Assembly (NCBI RefSeq): GCF_018417535.1
Contig: NZ_CP070979.1
Coordinates: forward strand, 868,001-932,000
Direction: 5' to 3'
Length of the DNA: 64,000 bases
Source of the DNA: Burkholderia pyrrocinia
Lineage (GTDB): Bacteria; Pseudomonadota; Gammaproteobacteria; Burkholderiales; Burkholderiaceae
This document shows positions 45,093 through 54,108 of this stretch, piece by piece. The first letter of the stretch is position 1, and the number at the start of each line of letters is the position of its first letter. A program made the translations under genes and the position numbers. The notes under the pieces were generated by a model. That model made no database searches. It saw nothing but the letters and a program-made list of their open reading frames with translations, and was not told where the DNA came from.

Positions 45093-46070
45093 ATGGATCT
45101 CATCGACGCTCCCGCCAAGCCTCGCGACGCGACCATCCTCGAACTTCGCGACTTCTCCCGCAAACTGGTTCGCGAGCTCGGCTTCATGCGCGCGACGCTG
45201 GCCGACAGCGACTGGGCGCCTTCGGCCGTTCACGCGATCCTCGAGATCGGGATGGCGCCCGGCATCAACGCCAAGGATCTCGGCAATATCCTGCGCCTCG
45301 ACAAATCGAACACGAGCCGGCAACTCGCCCGGCTCGAGGCCGCCGGTATCGTGGAGCGCCGCGTGTCGAGCGAGGATGCGCGCGCGACCGAGCTGACCCT
45401 CACCGCCGAAGGGAAAAAGCTCCGGAAAAGAATCGACCAGTTCGCGACGGACCAGGTGTCGAATGCGCTGCGTCGCATGATTCCGGCCGACCAGCAGGCG
45501 CTGCTGCGCTCGCTCGCGCTGTATGCCGATGCGCTCGCGCAAGACAACGCCGCCATGGCGCCCGCCGCGGCACCCGACGCGCCGCAGATTCGCGAAGGCT
45601 ACCAACCGGGCTGCATCGGCGACATCACGAGCCTTCACGCGCGCTTCTATGCGGAGCACTGGGGATTCGGCGTCTTTTTCGAACAGCGCGTGGCGACCGA
45701 GCTTGCCGAGTTCGCGGGCGCGCTGCCGGCCGACGGCAAGGCGCTTTGGCTCTGCCAGGAAGACGGACGCACGCTCGCGTCGCTCGCGATCGACGGCGAC
45801 CCGGCAACCGACGTCGCGCATCTGCGATGGTTCATCGTGAACGACGCGTTGCGCGGGGCGGGCATCGGGCGCCAACTCATGACGCAAGCCATGCGCTTCG
45901 TCGATGAGCGGCGGTTTCGCGAAACCTGCCTGTGGACGTTCAAGGGCCTCGATTCGGCGCGCCATCTGTATGAGTCGTTCGGCTTTACGCTGACCAGCGA
46001 GTCCGCGGGCACGCATTGGGGAACCGAGGTGGTCGAGCAGCGTTTCAGCCGGCCTGGGCCAGGGTGCTGA
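45093..46070 (+). CDS. MarR regulator fused to GNAT acetyltransferase
   Basis: The 325-residue protein joins a MarR winged helix (~15-150; GINAKDLGNILRLDKSNTSR, then VERRVSSEDARATELTLT) to a GNAT acetyltransferase domain (~165-320) whose acetyl-CoA loop is RGAGIGRQLM. Such fusions are common and let one protein sense and modify a small molecule or protein. The start at 45093 follows two copies of a dyad operator; the longer frame to 44964 would cover them. The acetyl acceptor is unknown. Confidence 0.9.
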   Translation: MDLIDAPAKPRDATILELRDFSRKLVRELGFMRATLADSDWAPSAVHAILEIGMAPGINAKDLGNILRLDKSNTSRQLARLEAAGIVERRVSSEDARATELTLTAEGKKLRKRIDQFATDQVSNALRRMIPADQQALLRSLALYADALAQDNAAMAPAAAPDAPQIREGYQPGCIGDITSLHARFYAEHWGFGVFFEQRVATELAEFAGALPADGKALWLCQEDGRTLASLAIDGDPATDVAHLRWFIVNDALRGAGIGRQLMTQAMRFVDERRFRETCLWTFKGLDSARHLYESFGFTLTSESAGTHWGTEVVEQRFSRPGPGC

Positions 46071-46095
46071 TTTTCAACGGCGGTTTGCGCTCAGG

Positions 46096-46410
46096 CTACG
46101 CTTGAGCACCTGATCGGACACCTCCCACCAGCATGTCGCGCTCGACTACGGCTGCAACGACCGCGATCGTGTCGCCGATCTTTACGAGTCCGGGAAAATG
46201 CCGTGCTGCCACGACCCCATCCCGCCCGGCCCGGTACTCCACCGGCGGAACGCCGGTCCGACCCATGTGATAAATGCGAGCCAGGATCTCACCGCACGCA
46301 ACCGTATCGCCGAGGTCGCGGCACATCTCCAGCAGGCCGTCGTGCTCGCTGGTCGTGTAGCAGGATCCGTCCGGCATATTGAGGAGGATTGAGCGGCCCC
46401 CAGTAAACAG
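46096..46410 (-). pseudogene. C-terminal fragment of an AstE/AspA-type deacylase (DoeB-like)
   Basis: The frame ending at 46096 carries the last ~90 residues of a succinylglutamate desuccinylase/aspartoacylase-family protein: MPDGSCYTTSEHDGLLEMC, GEILARIYHMGRTGVPPVEY and FPGLVKIGDTIAVVA. The zinc-binding N-terminal domain, two thirds of the gene, is missing. Homology stops near 46410 where base composition falls, so this is the left edge of the accessory block. DoeB-type deacetylases act in ectoine degradation; no other ectoine gene is present. Confidence 0.6.
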
Positions 46411-46564
46411 TGCCATCATGTGAGCGAGTTTTCGGCGGACTTTTCGATAGAATGGAGCCGTACTCTTCAATGAGCAGGGTGCAAGTCATGCCGATCTGCA
46501 CCCTTGCCATAGCATGGCATCGGTCGTCGTTCGTCGAAGCCCATAGAAATTTGAACGCTCTGTA

Positions 46565-46933
46565 TCATTGCCCCGCTTCCAATCGCAACTCGAGTTGGCT
46601 CGTCACCGACGTCACGCCGGATACCTGGCGAGCCGCGTCCACGGCGACTTTCTCTTGCGACTCGTCCGTTATCAATCCGGTCAGTGTAACTTCGCCCGTC
46701 TTTGCCTTGGCAAATACAGTGATTTCCGCGCCGCCGATACCACGCGCCCTAAAAATTGCCTGACGGATCGTCTTTGCGAACGCGCGGTTCGCTGCGCGCT
46801 CGGCCTTCTTTGCTGCGTGAGGCGACATTGCCGATTGAGTCGTTTGCGGGGCTGGCGTATCGGATTGCGCATCGCACATAGCAGATGAAAGCGCAACGAA
46901 CCCTGCAACAACGATCATGAAACGCGTCTTCAT
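46565..46933 (-). CDS. Exported BON-domain protein
   Basis: A 122-residue protein with signal peptide (MKTRFMIVVAGFVALSSAMC, cleaved before QSDTPAP) and one BON domain at ~50-120 (AFAKTIRQAIFRARGIGGAE, GEVTLTGLITDESQEKVAVD). BON proteins such as OsmY protect the envelope under stress. It starts at 46933 with GAGGAGA, and the ATG overlaps the stop of the chimeric sigma/LysR frame by one base, so it lies behind the first ECF-type promoter. It may be a member of the local ECF regulon. Confidence 0.85.
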   Translation of the reverse strand: MKTRFMIVVAGFVALSSAMCDAQSDTPAPQTTQSAMSPHAAKKAERAANRAFAKTIRQAIFRARGIGGAEITVFAKAKTGEVTLTGLITDESQEKVAVDAARQVSGVTSVTSQLELRLEAGQ

Positions 46934-47475
46934 TATCTTCTCCTCGACGAAAGCGAAACGGAAACTGCAGATTGGTGAACGCCGGAGTGCTGCGTTCGGT
47001 ATTGCGCTTGAATGGTTCCCTCGAAATCCGGCCGACAGGCATCACTGCCTTGCACTGGAATCGAATCCAGTCCCCTCTCGTCAGCGCCTAGTGCAAGTGA
47101 AAACGTCATACTCAAATGATCAAGAAACGTCCTGATCTTCGCGTCCACGAGCTGCCTCGACACATACATTGCGTAAACGCCAAGCATCCTCTGGTGATAT
47201 TCCGGCAAAACCCTGACAAGTCGGCCGCTTCGAAGATCATCGATGACCGCATGGATTGCCAATGGTCCGATATCGCGGACGATGCTCAGCAACCAGGCAC
47301 GTGCATCAACACCCTGAAACCCATCGATAAACCTGAATGCCTTGACATACGCTTCCTGAACAACGTCCTGTGCATCCTGGTCGTTGTGGGTCAACCATCT
47401 GGCGCCACCGTATGCGGAATTCATATGAGGCATTACCAAGCTTTCAAAACGCCTTACATTAGTCTGTTCATTCAT
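46933..47475 (-). pseudogene. Chimeric frame: ECF sigma region 2 fused to a LysR tail
   Basis: Residues 1-68 are an ECF sigma N-terminus (VMPHMNSAYGGARWLTHNDQ, DAQDVVQEAYVKAFRF) closely like the intact sigma gene at 52637-53176. At about residue 69 (near base 47271) the frame passes without a stop into a LysR effector-domain end (GPLAIHAVIDDLRSGRLVRV, then LVDAKIRTFLDHL). Sigma region 4, needed for -35 recognition, is absent. The ECF-type promoter upstream (47526-47550) is intact, so the frame may still be expressed. Either it is a deletion/recombination scar or a short RNA-polymerase-binding product. Confidence 0.7.
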
Positions 47476-47522
47476 GTTGAACTCGAATTGTCAAAGCATC
47501 ACGAGCCGTTCCCGACCGTTAG

Positions 47523-47550
47523 ATGACCATCGGTGCACGCCTTTTATTCC
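47523..47550 (-). promoter_or_regulatory. ECF-type promoter of the chimeric sigma frame
   Basis: On the minus strand GGAATAAAA (47550-47542), 13 bases, then GGTCAT (-10 from 47528). Same layout as the promoter of the intact sigma gene, suggesting that both genes were self-activated. Confidence 0.6.
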
Positions 47551-48300
47551 GCACTACCGGTTGTGCACTGCGCGCTTTGGTATCCCCACATACAACGTCA
47601 AGCCACGAGCTTCCTCGAGCGTCCCCTGGTATGCCGGTCTGGATCGACTACACGATCGCGCCGGGGATACAAGCTGCCATTCGCATCGCCTTTCCTACCC
47701 TTATGAGGATTCCTTTTTGTATGGCAACAGGAATCCCAGTACAGGCTACGATTCCTGAACGCCGCCGAGTTATACAGCTATGCCACGTGCTCTGCGGCGA
47801 CACTGCATCCTCCCTACTGCCGCCTGCCTCCGACCGTGTGCACTCTCTCACGACCGGTTCGCCGCAGTGACGCGCCTTACGCGCTCTGACTCCGTGGCAG
47901 GTACTTACGCGCAGTCGTGACGACCAAGCATCTGGAGACCAACAACCTACCGGTGTACATGCGTCGTTCGAGCATCATCTTCAGAACCCGAAGTTCTCGT
48001 GATCGCCGGCGTAGACTCCGGCACGGAGCGCACCACCGCGTCCGCAGCAGTTCAGCTGCATTCTGCGCACGAAATTGGTGCCACAAGCGTTCTTCTTTTT
48101 ATACGTACGCGCCGACACTTTGAATCGAACTGATCAGAGGACGTCACTTCGCTGACGTTGAACGTCGCCTCCATGCCATGCGGCTGGGATGAATGTGTGG
48201 CTGAGGATGGAGCGACCAATGCCGTTGATCTGCTCCAGCAACTTGCCAGACGACCCGATCGCTAACTGCTTCATGTTTACCTGCGTCCTTGGCAACTTTG
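47551..48300. other. Decayed DNA without intact gene
   Basis: About 750 bp of mixed composition. Overlapping frames on both strands (up to ~115 codons) show no recognisable domain and no convincing start site. The region probably holds remains of one or more genes that I cannot identify. It ends at the ECF-type promoter of the first DUF4148 gene. Confidence 0.4.
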
Positions 48301-48328
48301 GGAATAAGAGGCACCCGCTCCCGGTATA
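48301..48328 (+). promoter_or_regulatory. ECF-type promoter upstream of the DUF4148 pair
   Basis: GGAATAAGA (48301-48309), 13 bases, then GGTATA (48323-48328). It agrees in -35 core, spacing and GGT start of the -10 with the promoter of the ECF sigma gene. It lies about 145 bp before the first DUF4148 gene. Confidence 0.55.
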
Positions 48329-48472
48329 CCGTGGTGTGAGCACGCCAATCACGACTACGGCGTTTCTGGCCCCTCACATTGAAGTGAACAGAGAAAAGAG
48401 AAGCCGGGTAATTTTTCCGGGCGCTTCATGATACGAACCCACAACTCTCACAAATTTAAATCGGAGTCCAAA

Positions 48473-48802
48473 ATGAACAAACGAACTATGATTCTCGCCG
48501 CAGCAGCGGGTATTTCGATCAATGCCCAGGCTCAGGAAAAGACCCGATCGCAGGTACGGCAGGAGTTGATTGAAGCCGAACGCAATGGTCTGAATTTCGT
48601 GAGCGACACGTCGTACCCCGACGTTGCGCCGATCTTTGAACAGCAAGTCGCGCGGCTCAAGCAGCAAAACAGCGACAGTGGAATGGGTGCCGCAACAACA
48701 GGCACAAGCAATGCCGGCCGGATCAAACGGGAGACACCCCCGTCATATCTGTCAGCCTGCGTTGGACCTGTCAGCTTCTGCACTATTTATTCCGGATCCT
48801 GA
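48473..48802 (+). CDS. DUF4148-like small exported protein (first of tandem pair)
   Basis: A 109-residue protein: signal peptide (MNKRTMILAAAAGISINAQA), then the DUF4148 motif TRSQVRQELIEAERNGLNFV and DTSYPD, a Gln-rich linker, SDSGMGAA, and a tail CVGPVSFC (CX6C). DUF4148 proteins are small periplasmic proteins of Burkholderiales with unknown function. CGGAG lies before the ATG. It is 67 bp upstream of a paralogue and downstream of an ECF-type promoter. Confidence 0.8.
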   Translation: MNKRTMILAAAAGISINAQAQEKTRSQVRQELIEAERNGLNFVSDTSYPDVAPIFEQQVARLKQQNSDSGMGAATTGTSNAGRIKRETPPSYLSACVGPVSFCTIYSGS

Positions 48803-48869
48803 GCCACGCGGCAACGTTCTTCACCAGTTCCCCGGCAAACCGGGTCCCTTGTTGGAAGGAGTCAAGATC

Positions 48870-49250
48870 ATGAAAAAGCTCGCCTTGCTGGCGTTGACGC
48901 TCAGCGCGCTCGTCAGCTCTTCAGTGACTTTTGCGCAGTCCGCGTCCGCTCCACTCACCCGAGCGCAGGTACGTGCCGACCTCATCAGGATCGAACAGGC
49001 TGGATACAATCCGTCGGCTAACGACGACACAACCTATCCCGCAGATATTCAAGCTGCGGAGGCGAAAGTGGCCGCTCAGGACGCTGAGCAGCAAGCCGCC
49101 ACCCCCCAGCAGCAAAAAAGCGACAGTGGCATGGGCGCCGAAATGAACGGCGCAAGCGATTCCGGCCACATCAAACAAAAGATGACTCCCCCAGATCCGT
49201 CGACCTGTGTCGGACCTGCTAGCTTCTGCCATGTTTATTTCGGCTCGTGA
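48870..49250 (+). CDS. DUF4148-like small exported protein (second of tandem pair)
   Basis: The 126-residue paralogue has a signal peptide (MKKLALLALTLSALVSSSVT, cleaved after TFA), the core LTRAQVRADLIRIEQAGYNP and TYPADIQAAEAKVAAQ, the same SDSGMGAE linker and the same CX6C tail (CVGPASFC) and final Tyr-x-Gly-Ser. GGAAGGAG precedes the ATG. Both tandem genes probably share one ECF-driven transcript. The shared tail suggests a disulfide-closed end that is not part of the usual DUF4148 core. Confidence 0.85.
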   Translation: MKKLALLALTLSALVSSSVTFAQSASAPLTRAQVRADLIRIEQAGYNPSANDDTTYPADIQAAEAKVAAQDAEQQAATPQQQKSDSGMGAEMNGASDSGHIKQKMTPPDPSTCVGPASFCHVYFGS

Positions 49251-50061
49251 ACCACACGCCACCGAGCCTCGTCGGAAGTAGTTTCATACGCACCCTGTGC
49301 CAACCTCTCGTGTGCCGTGTCAGCTTGCCGGGCATGGCACGACGAGGAAAATTCGCCGAAGTGCAAGCTCGTGGTCATTGCAGATGACCATGATCTTTCA
49401 TTTGCCGTGCACACGTTTTCTGCTGTACCCAGATGAAGTTGCCGTTGTCGACGCTACCGTTGGCCTACTCTGGAACCATACGAAACTGGGCAACATGGCG
49501 AGTGTCTTCTCGTATCTTCTACAGGAATTCTTAGGTCCGTATCGCTGATCGACTGCCTTTCATTCGAGCATCATAGATGCATGCCTGACAGCCGGTCGAA
49601 TCCAGGAATATCTGAACCCAACCGACAGTCCTGCAAACAAGACCGCACGAAAAAAAGGGGCGAATAAGGGGAGAATAGGACATCAGCGGCATAGCCCGAG
49701 CATCGGGAATGTCAGTTATCCTCGACGGCAGGATCGGCCAAGAGGAATACCAGAGCGTTTGCGGTTCATTATCGGTGTTGCAGCGATTTTCTGAGGCAGT
49801 ATGTCACTCCAAGGCGAGCTCGAAAGGTAATCCGGAGTGTGTACGATAGTCCATCTGCCACGCATGAGAAAAGCTGTGCAATGCTCACAGTCTGGTAGGG
49901 CGGTTCTCGCCACTCGGAAGCTGCCGTACTACGTATGCGACAAGCAGGACGTTGGGGCAAGACGTTGGATGCATGACTAGACACGCGCCGCCGCAACCTC
50001 GGGCTGTCCCCGAATTGACACTCAACGAATTGCACCTGATCGAGAGGGTTAAAAGCGGAAT
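49251..50061. other. Gap with possible response-regulator trace
   Basis: About 800 bp with no intact gene. Around 49370 one frame reads VVIADDHDL, like the start of a NarL-type receiver domain, but it stops within 20 codons. A weak relative of the ECF promoter pattern begins near 49605 (GGAATATCT, 13 bases, AGT). The promoter of the cyclase gene should lie in the last 200 bp. Confidence 0.35.
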
Positions 50062-51759
50062 ATGTCGCGCTTTCCCAGTTTTCATAGATTGCGGCCGACG
50101 GGGGTGCGATCAGTTCGGCTCGCCAGCGGATTGGTACTGTTTACCTATGTCGGGACGCATCTCCTGAATCACTCGCTGGGCAACATCTCACTTGCGTGGC
50201 TGGAGCGTGGTCTGCTCGTGCAGAAGTTCATCTGGCAGGGATGGCTTGGAACGGGTGTGCTGTACAGCGCACTGGCGACACATTTCTTCCTGGGTCTGTG
50301 GGCTCTGTATGAGCGGCGCTCTGTGCACTGGAATCGGGGTGAGGCAGCGCAACTCGTCCTCGGATTGTGCATTCCGCCGTTGCTGGCAAACCATCTCGCC
50401 AATACGCGGGTCGCATTTGCCGCGTTCGGCCTGAACAAGGGATACGCGCAATTGTTGTACTCGTTCTGGATCACTTCGCCGTTCTTCGGCCAGGTGCAAC
50501 TGATGCTGCTGGTGGTTGCCTGGTCGCATGGGTGTTGTGGTGTCTGGTATTGGTTGCGGTTGAAGCCGTGGTTTGGGGCGTGGCGGAGCGTGCTACTGAG
50601 CGTCGCCGTACTGCTCCCGGTACTCGCCCTGCTAGGCTTCCTGCAAGGCGGACGCGAAGTGATCGCACTCGCTCAGAATCCCGTCTGGCGCGCAGCAGCG
50701 ACCCGATCGACGATTGTCGGGACAGGATTGCAAAATCTCTGGCTCGCCGATCTGCGCAGCGACTTTTTGCTTTTCGATGGCGGTGCGCTGCTATTGGTAT
50801 TTGGAGCGCGGCTGCTGCGCACAGTCCGGGAGCGCCAGCGCGGACGACTCTGCATCTTGTATCCGGACGGGCGCAAGGTATTCACGCCGCTCGGATTTTC
50901 GGTGCTGGAAGCCAGTCGGATGGCCGGCATTCCCCATGCCAGCACATGCGGTGGCCGTGCCCGATGCACATTGTGCAGAGTACGTGTGCTCAGCGATCTG
51001 CCGCTGCCCACGCCATCCGAGGCGGAGCGGCGCGTCCTGGAGCGACTGGGAGCTGACTCGCAGACAGTGCGGCTCGCTTGCCAGCTACGGCCAATCCACG
51101 ATCTCTCAGTGTGGCCCCTCGTCCCGCCGGCCGCGTCCACGGCCTTCCTCCCGCGGCGTCAGCAGGACGTCACGCCGCAAGAGCGATTCGCGGCGTTCAT
51201 GTTCGTGGACATGCGGGGCTCCACACAGCTTGCTGCGGCACAACTACCGTTCGACAGCATATTCGTAGTCAGCCGCTTCCTGAGCGCTGTCTGTGCCGCG
51301 GTGGTCCAGGCGGGTGGGATGCCAAATCAGTTCATGGGGGACGCCGTGCTCGCGATCTTCGGCTTACACTGCGAGCCAGCCATTGCTTGTCGCCAGGCGC
51401 TCCGTGCGGTGCCGTTGGTGGCAGCCAACATTGATCAACTCAGCGCTGTGCTCGAGCAGCAATTGCAAACACCCATACGGTTTGGCATTGGATTGCATTG
51501 TGGTAAAGCGGTAATGGGTGAGATCGGCTTTCGCGAGCACGCGACATTCACGGCAATTGGTGACCCACTGAACGTGGCTTCAAGACTCGAGGAACTGACA
51601 AAAGAACTCGGTTGCGATGCTATCGTCTCCGAACAGGTATTCCAGCATGCCGGCGTTTCGGCGGCAGACCTGCCGCGACTTGATGCACAACTGAAGGGCC
51701 GCGACGACCCGGTGCCTGTCCGCGTGCTGTCCAAGGCGTCCCAGATGTCCCAGGCCTGA
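50062..51759 (+). CDS. Membrane-bound class III adenylate cyclase with ferredoxin domain
   Basis: A 565-residue protein in three parts. Residues ~1-255 form about six membrane helices with His33, His37, His74, His111 and His156 placed as in b-type heme anchors of the succinate-dehydrogenase/CyaC kind. Residues ~262-350 are a plant-type 2Fe-2S ferredoxin domain with C296-x5-C302-x2-C305 and C340. Residues ~375-560 are a class III cyclase domain with metal Asp383 (FVDMRGST) and Asp427 (NQFMGDAVLAIFG), then TAIGDPLNVASRLEEL. It probably makes cAMP in response to quinone or electron-carrier redox state. It is convergent with the anti-sigma/sigma pair. Confidence 0.87.
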   Translation: MSRFPSFHRLRPTGVRSVRLASGLVLFTYVGTHLLNHSLGNISLAWLERGLLVQKFIWQGWLGTGVLYSALATHFFLGLWALYERRSVHWNRGEAAQLVLGLCIPPLLANHLANTRVAFAAFGLNKGYAQLLYSFWITSPFFGQVQLMLLVVAWSHGCCGVWYWLRLKPWFGAWRSVLLSVAVLLPVLALLGFLQGGREVIALAQNPVWRAAATRSTIVGTGLQNLWLADLRSDFLLFDGGALLLVFGARLLRTVRERQRGRLCILYPDGRKVFTPLGFSVLEASRMAGIPHASTCGGRARCTLCRVRVLSDLPLPTPSEAERRVLERLGADSQTVRLACQLRPIHDLSVWPLVPPAASTAFLPRRQQDVTPQERFAAFMFVDMRGSTQLAAAQLPFDSIFVVSRFLSAVCAAVVQAGGMPNQFMGDAVLAIFGLHCEPAIACRQALRAVPLVAANIDQLSAVLEQQLQTPIRFGIGLHCGKAVMGEIGFREHATFTAIGDPLNVASRLEELTKELGCDAIVSEQVFQHAGVSAADLPRLDAQLKGRDDPVPVRVLSKASQMSQA

Positions 51760-51851
51760 CAACCCTTCTCGACATTGCGCGGCACGCTGGCGAATGACGA
51801 TGCATGAGCGTCACCCGGATAGTCCACAGTGCGCGTGCCGCGTTGCGCCGG

Positions 51852-52637
51852 CTAGGAAGCGGGATGCGCTCGCAGGTCCGAGATGAAGCCGTTCAGTTCC
51901 ATGTCCCCGGCATCGGTAATTGCCCAGTAGTTCATTCCTCCAGTACTCCAGTGCGCGAGGTGATAGCCCTGCCGCTGGTAGATATGAGGTATGGCGCCCG
52001 CGTCGTCGCCCGGCCATACATAGAGATTGATCGGATGCAGCTTGTACCGGTACACCATCACGGCCACCGACCGCCCATTCAAGTAATCCAGCCGCCCACC
52101 GACCAGCGGATATCCCTGCTGCGCCAGATCGACCACTGGCGGCGCAAAGTCCAGCTTGCCGTCAAACCACGGCTTGACCGTGTGCCGGTCGGTTGAAATC
52201 ACATCAGACAGATGATTGAACTGCAACGAGCGGATATGGTTGTCCACGAGTTCCTGACTCAGACGCGTCTCGCTCGACGGCACCGAAAGGAACAACCCTG
52301 CGCCCCACGTCAACGCGACCACACTCATCACCATCGCGCCGACCGGCGCCCAGCCCAATGCCTCGCCGCCACTGCGCGAACCGAATCGCTCAACCAGTCG
52401 TTGCCAGAGCGATGGCCGTCCCGGCAACGCGGCCTTGATACGCTTAACCAGTTCCGCGGGCGCCTCAAAACGCAAATCCGCCTGCCTTAGCTGCACACTC
52501 ACCTGGTGCTGTTGCGAGTAGTCCCGCTGACACTGCTCGCAGCCTGCCATATGGCGCTCGAATTCAAGCGCCTCGGACAGGCTCAATTCCTGGTCGATAT
52601 AGCCGGGCAGCAGTTCGAAGGCCTGGTCGTGATCCAT
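51852..52637 (-). CDS. Anti-sigma factor (zinc-finger, single membrane helix)
   Basis: A 261-residue anti-sigma factor. The ZAS motif is H29-x3-C33-x2-C36 in the N-terminal cytoplasmic domain, followed by a membrane helix (~96-118) and a 140-residue periplasmic sensor domain ending HWSTGGMNYWAITDAGDMEL. The ATG at 52637 overlaps the sigma stop by one base and has AGGAGG four bases upstream; a GTG one codon earlier is too close. It should hold the adjacent ECF sigma factor inactive until an envelope or redox signal arrives. Confidence 0.9.
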   Translation of the reverse strand: MDHDQAFELLPGYIDQELSLSEALEFERHMAGCEQCQRDYSQQHQVSVQLRQADLRFEAPAELVKRIKAALPGRPSLWQRLVERFGSRSGGEALGWAPVGAMVMSVVALTWGAGLFLSVPSSETRLSQELVDNHIRSLQFNHLSDVISTDRHTVKPWFDGKLDFAPPVVDLAQQGYPLVGGRLDYLNGRSVAVMVYRYKLHPINLYVWPGDDAGAIPHIYQRQGYHLAHWSTGGMNYWAITDAGDMELNGFISDLRAHPAS

Positions 52638-53176
52638 CACGCCTCCTGATCCGTCGGGGCGAGAAGCGCCGCAAGTTGCTGGCGCCCGCGTCCGAGGCGC
52701 GACATCACCGTCCCCATCGGGATATCCACAATCGCGGCAATTTCTTTGTACGACAATTCCTCCAGCTCCCGCAGCACGATTACCTCCCGGTATTCCAGAC
52801 GCAGACTCTGCAACGCCCTGTGCACCCGCTTCCGGCTCTGGCTGCGTATGAGCATTGCTTCAGGACCGTTGTCGTGATCAGCGGTACTCGTCTCAAGGCT
52901 ATGCATATCTTCCTCAAACTCCAACGTGTCCGGTGCGTGGCCCCGGTTCTGCTGATACCAGGTGTAGAACGTATTGCGCACAATGCGCAACAACCAGGCG
53001 CGGGCATCGTCGCCGTGGAATCCACCAAAAAACCGGAACGCGCGCAGATACGCCTCCTGCACCACGTCCTGGGCATCCTGGTCGTTATGCGTCAGCCATC
53101 GCGCAACATTGAAGGCCGAATTCATGTGAGGTAACAGAAGCTTCTCAAAGCGCTGCGCGCTGACCGGATCAGCCAT
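52637..53176 (-). CDS. ECF-family RNA polymerase sigma factor
   Basis: A 179-residue sigma factor with region 2 (LTHNDQDAQDVVQEAYLRAF, then ARAWLLRIVRNTFYTWYQQ) and region 4 (LRLEYREVIVLRELEELSYK, EIAAIVDIPMGTVMSRLGRG). It directs RNA polymerase to a special promoter set. It is coupled to its anti-sigma gene. A GGAATAAAA-N13-GGT site lies upstream, so it is probably self-activated, and the same pattern precedes neighbouring DUF4148 genes. Its first 68 residues closely match the chimeric frame at 46.9-47.5 kb. Confidence 0.93.
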   Translation of the reverse strand: MADPVSAQRFEKLLLPHMNSAFNVARWLTHNDQDAQDVVQEAYLRAFRFFGGFHGDDARAWLLRIVRNTFYTWYQQNRGHAPDTLEFEEDMHSLETSTADHDNGPEAMLIRSQSRKRVHRALQSLRLEYREVIVLRELEELSYKEIAAIVDIPMGTVMSRLGRGRQQLAALLAPTDQEA

Positions 53177-53219
53177 TGTGAAATTCCTGCAGTAACCACA
53201 TTCCGTGACCGACAGTAAT

Positions 53220-53247
53220 CTAACCGTCAGTACGTCGTTTTTATTCC
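53220..53247 (-). promoter_or_regulatory. ECF-type promoter of the sigma/anti-sigma operon
   Basis: On the minus strand GGAATAAAA (53247-53239), 13 bases, then GGTTAG (from 53225). It is 45-70 bases upstream of the sigma start and serves as the reference for the other copies in the block. Confidence 0.65.
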
Positions 53248-53717
53248 CCGACGGCCAAAATCACCTCGTATTACTCTGGCGTAGCGCGCGGAGGTCATGT
53301 GATCGATAATCATGCGCGGACAAATCCTGGGGAAAAGCCTCAGCTGACGCAGATTCATCGAGCTAACCAAGCTTGCCGCCCCGAATTATCTCCGGCTTGA
53401 GTCGCCAGTCAAATGCTCCCTCTGCTCGATCAGGTGCACTATCCAACACCCCTCGCTCAGCTCCCCCATACCGGCTGGCGGTACCCTAGAGCGCGGGCAG
53501 ACAGATGAGTGATTGCATAGACTTCTGCATCCGCGCTGAAGGTCACAGCCCCCTCGGCGAGAGCCGGGATTCGCGAGTGGTCCGATGTTAGAGACGTCTT
53601 GGTGAACGATGTCTTACCAACCAGTAGCCAAACCGAACCCGCCACGGGGCGCCCCTCAAACCGACCACGCCTGGCTTCGAGAAACCGCGGGTGACCTGTA
53701 CACGCTACCTGTTGCAT
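53248..53717. other. Gap without supported gene
   Basis: About 470 bp. One minus-strand frame of 86 codons (53457-53717) begins directly after the stop of the neighbouring DUF4148 gene, but it has no ribosome binding site and no recognisable domain. I leave it uncalled. No repeats or terminator were seen. Confidence 0.4.
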
Positions 53718-54035
53718 TCATGGCGCGGGCTTCGTCTGCACTTTCGGGTTTCTTCCGGTCAGCGCATCCCGTTCCGCTTGATGTTTGACCGCCAGTCTTT
53801 GTTCCGCCGCCTGAATGTCATCCGGGTAGTAGAAGTCATTGGGAACGGGGCGATATCCCACTGCCTCCAGTTCCTTGAGTTCCTGACGCACTTCTGCGCG
53901 GGTGATCTGATGGATACCGGGCTCCGTCGATGTTTGCGCGTACACACAGGCTGACGTTGCCATCAGCGCCGCGCTTACTATGAATGAACCACGTGCGGAT
54001 TGGCCAGCAAGCCAATTAAGCGAATTCGATTTCAT
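53718..54035 (-). CDS. DUF4148-like small exported protein (third copy)
   Basis: A 105-residue protein with a long signal sequence (to about ACVYA-QT) and the DUF4148 core ITRAEVRQELKELEAVGYRP, FYYPDDIQAAEQRLAVKH. It lacks the SDSGMG linker and the CX6C tail of the tandem pair. AAGGGG precedes the ATG at 54035. An ECF-type promoter lies 75-100 bases upstream. Function unknown, periplasmic. Confidence 0.85.
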   Translation of the reverse strand: MKSNSLNWLAGQSARGSFIVSAALMATSACVYAQTSTEPGIHQITRAEVRQELKELEAVGYRPVPNDFYYPDDIQAAEQRLAVKHQAERDALTGRNPKVQTKPAP

Positions 54036-54108
54036 GTCGCTACCCCTTGGTTTTCGAGCGCGTGATGTCCACAGTCGACTTGACTCCAGCGCACGACGCT
54101 CTAATCGG

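Noticed and set aside
47523..47870. A 115-codon plus-strand frame starting in the sigma promoter region
   Set aside because: No domain, no ribosome binding site, and its start overlaps the ECF-type promoter of the opposite strand.
49605..49636. Sixth ECF-type promoter (GGAATATCT, 13 bases, AGTCCT)
   Set aside because: It lacks the GGT start of the -10 and lies about 430 bp from the next gene; too weak to list beside the other sites.
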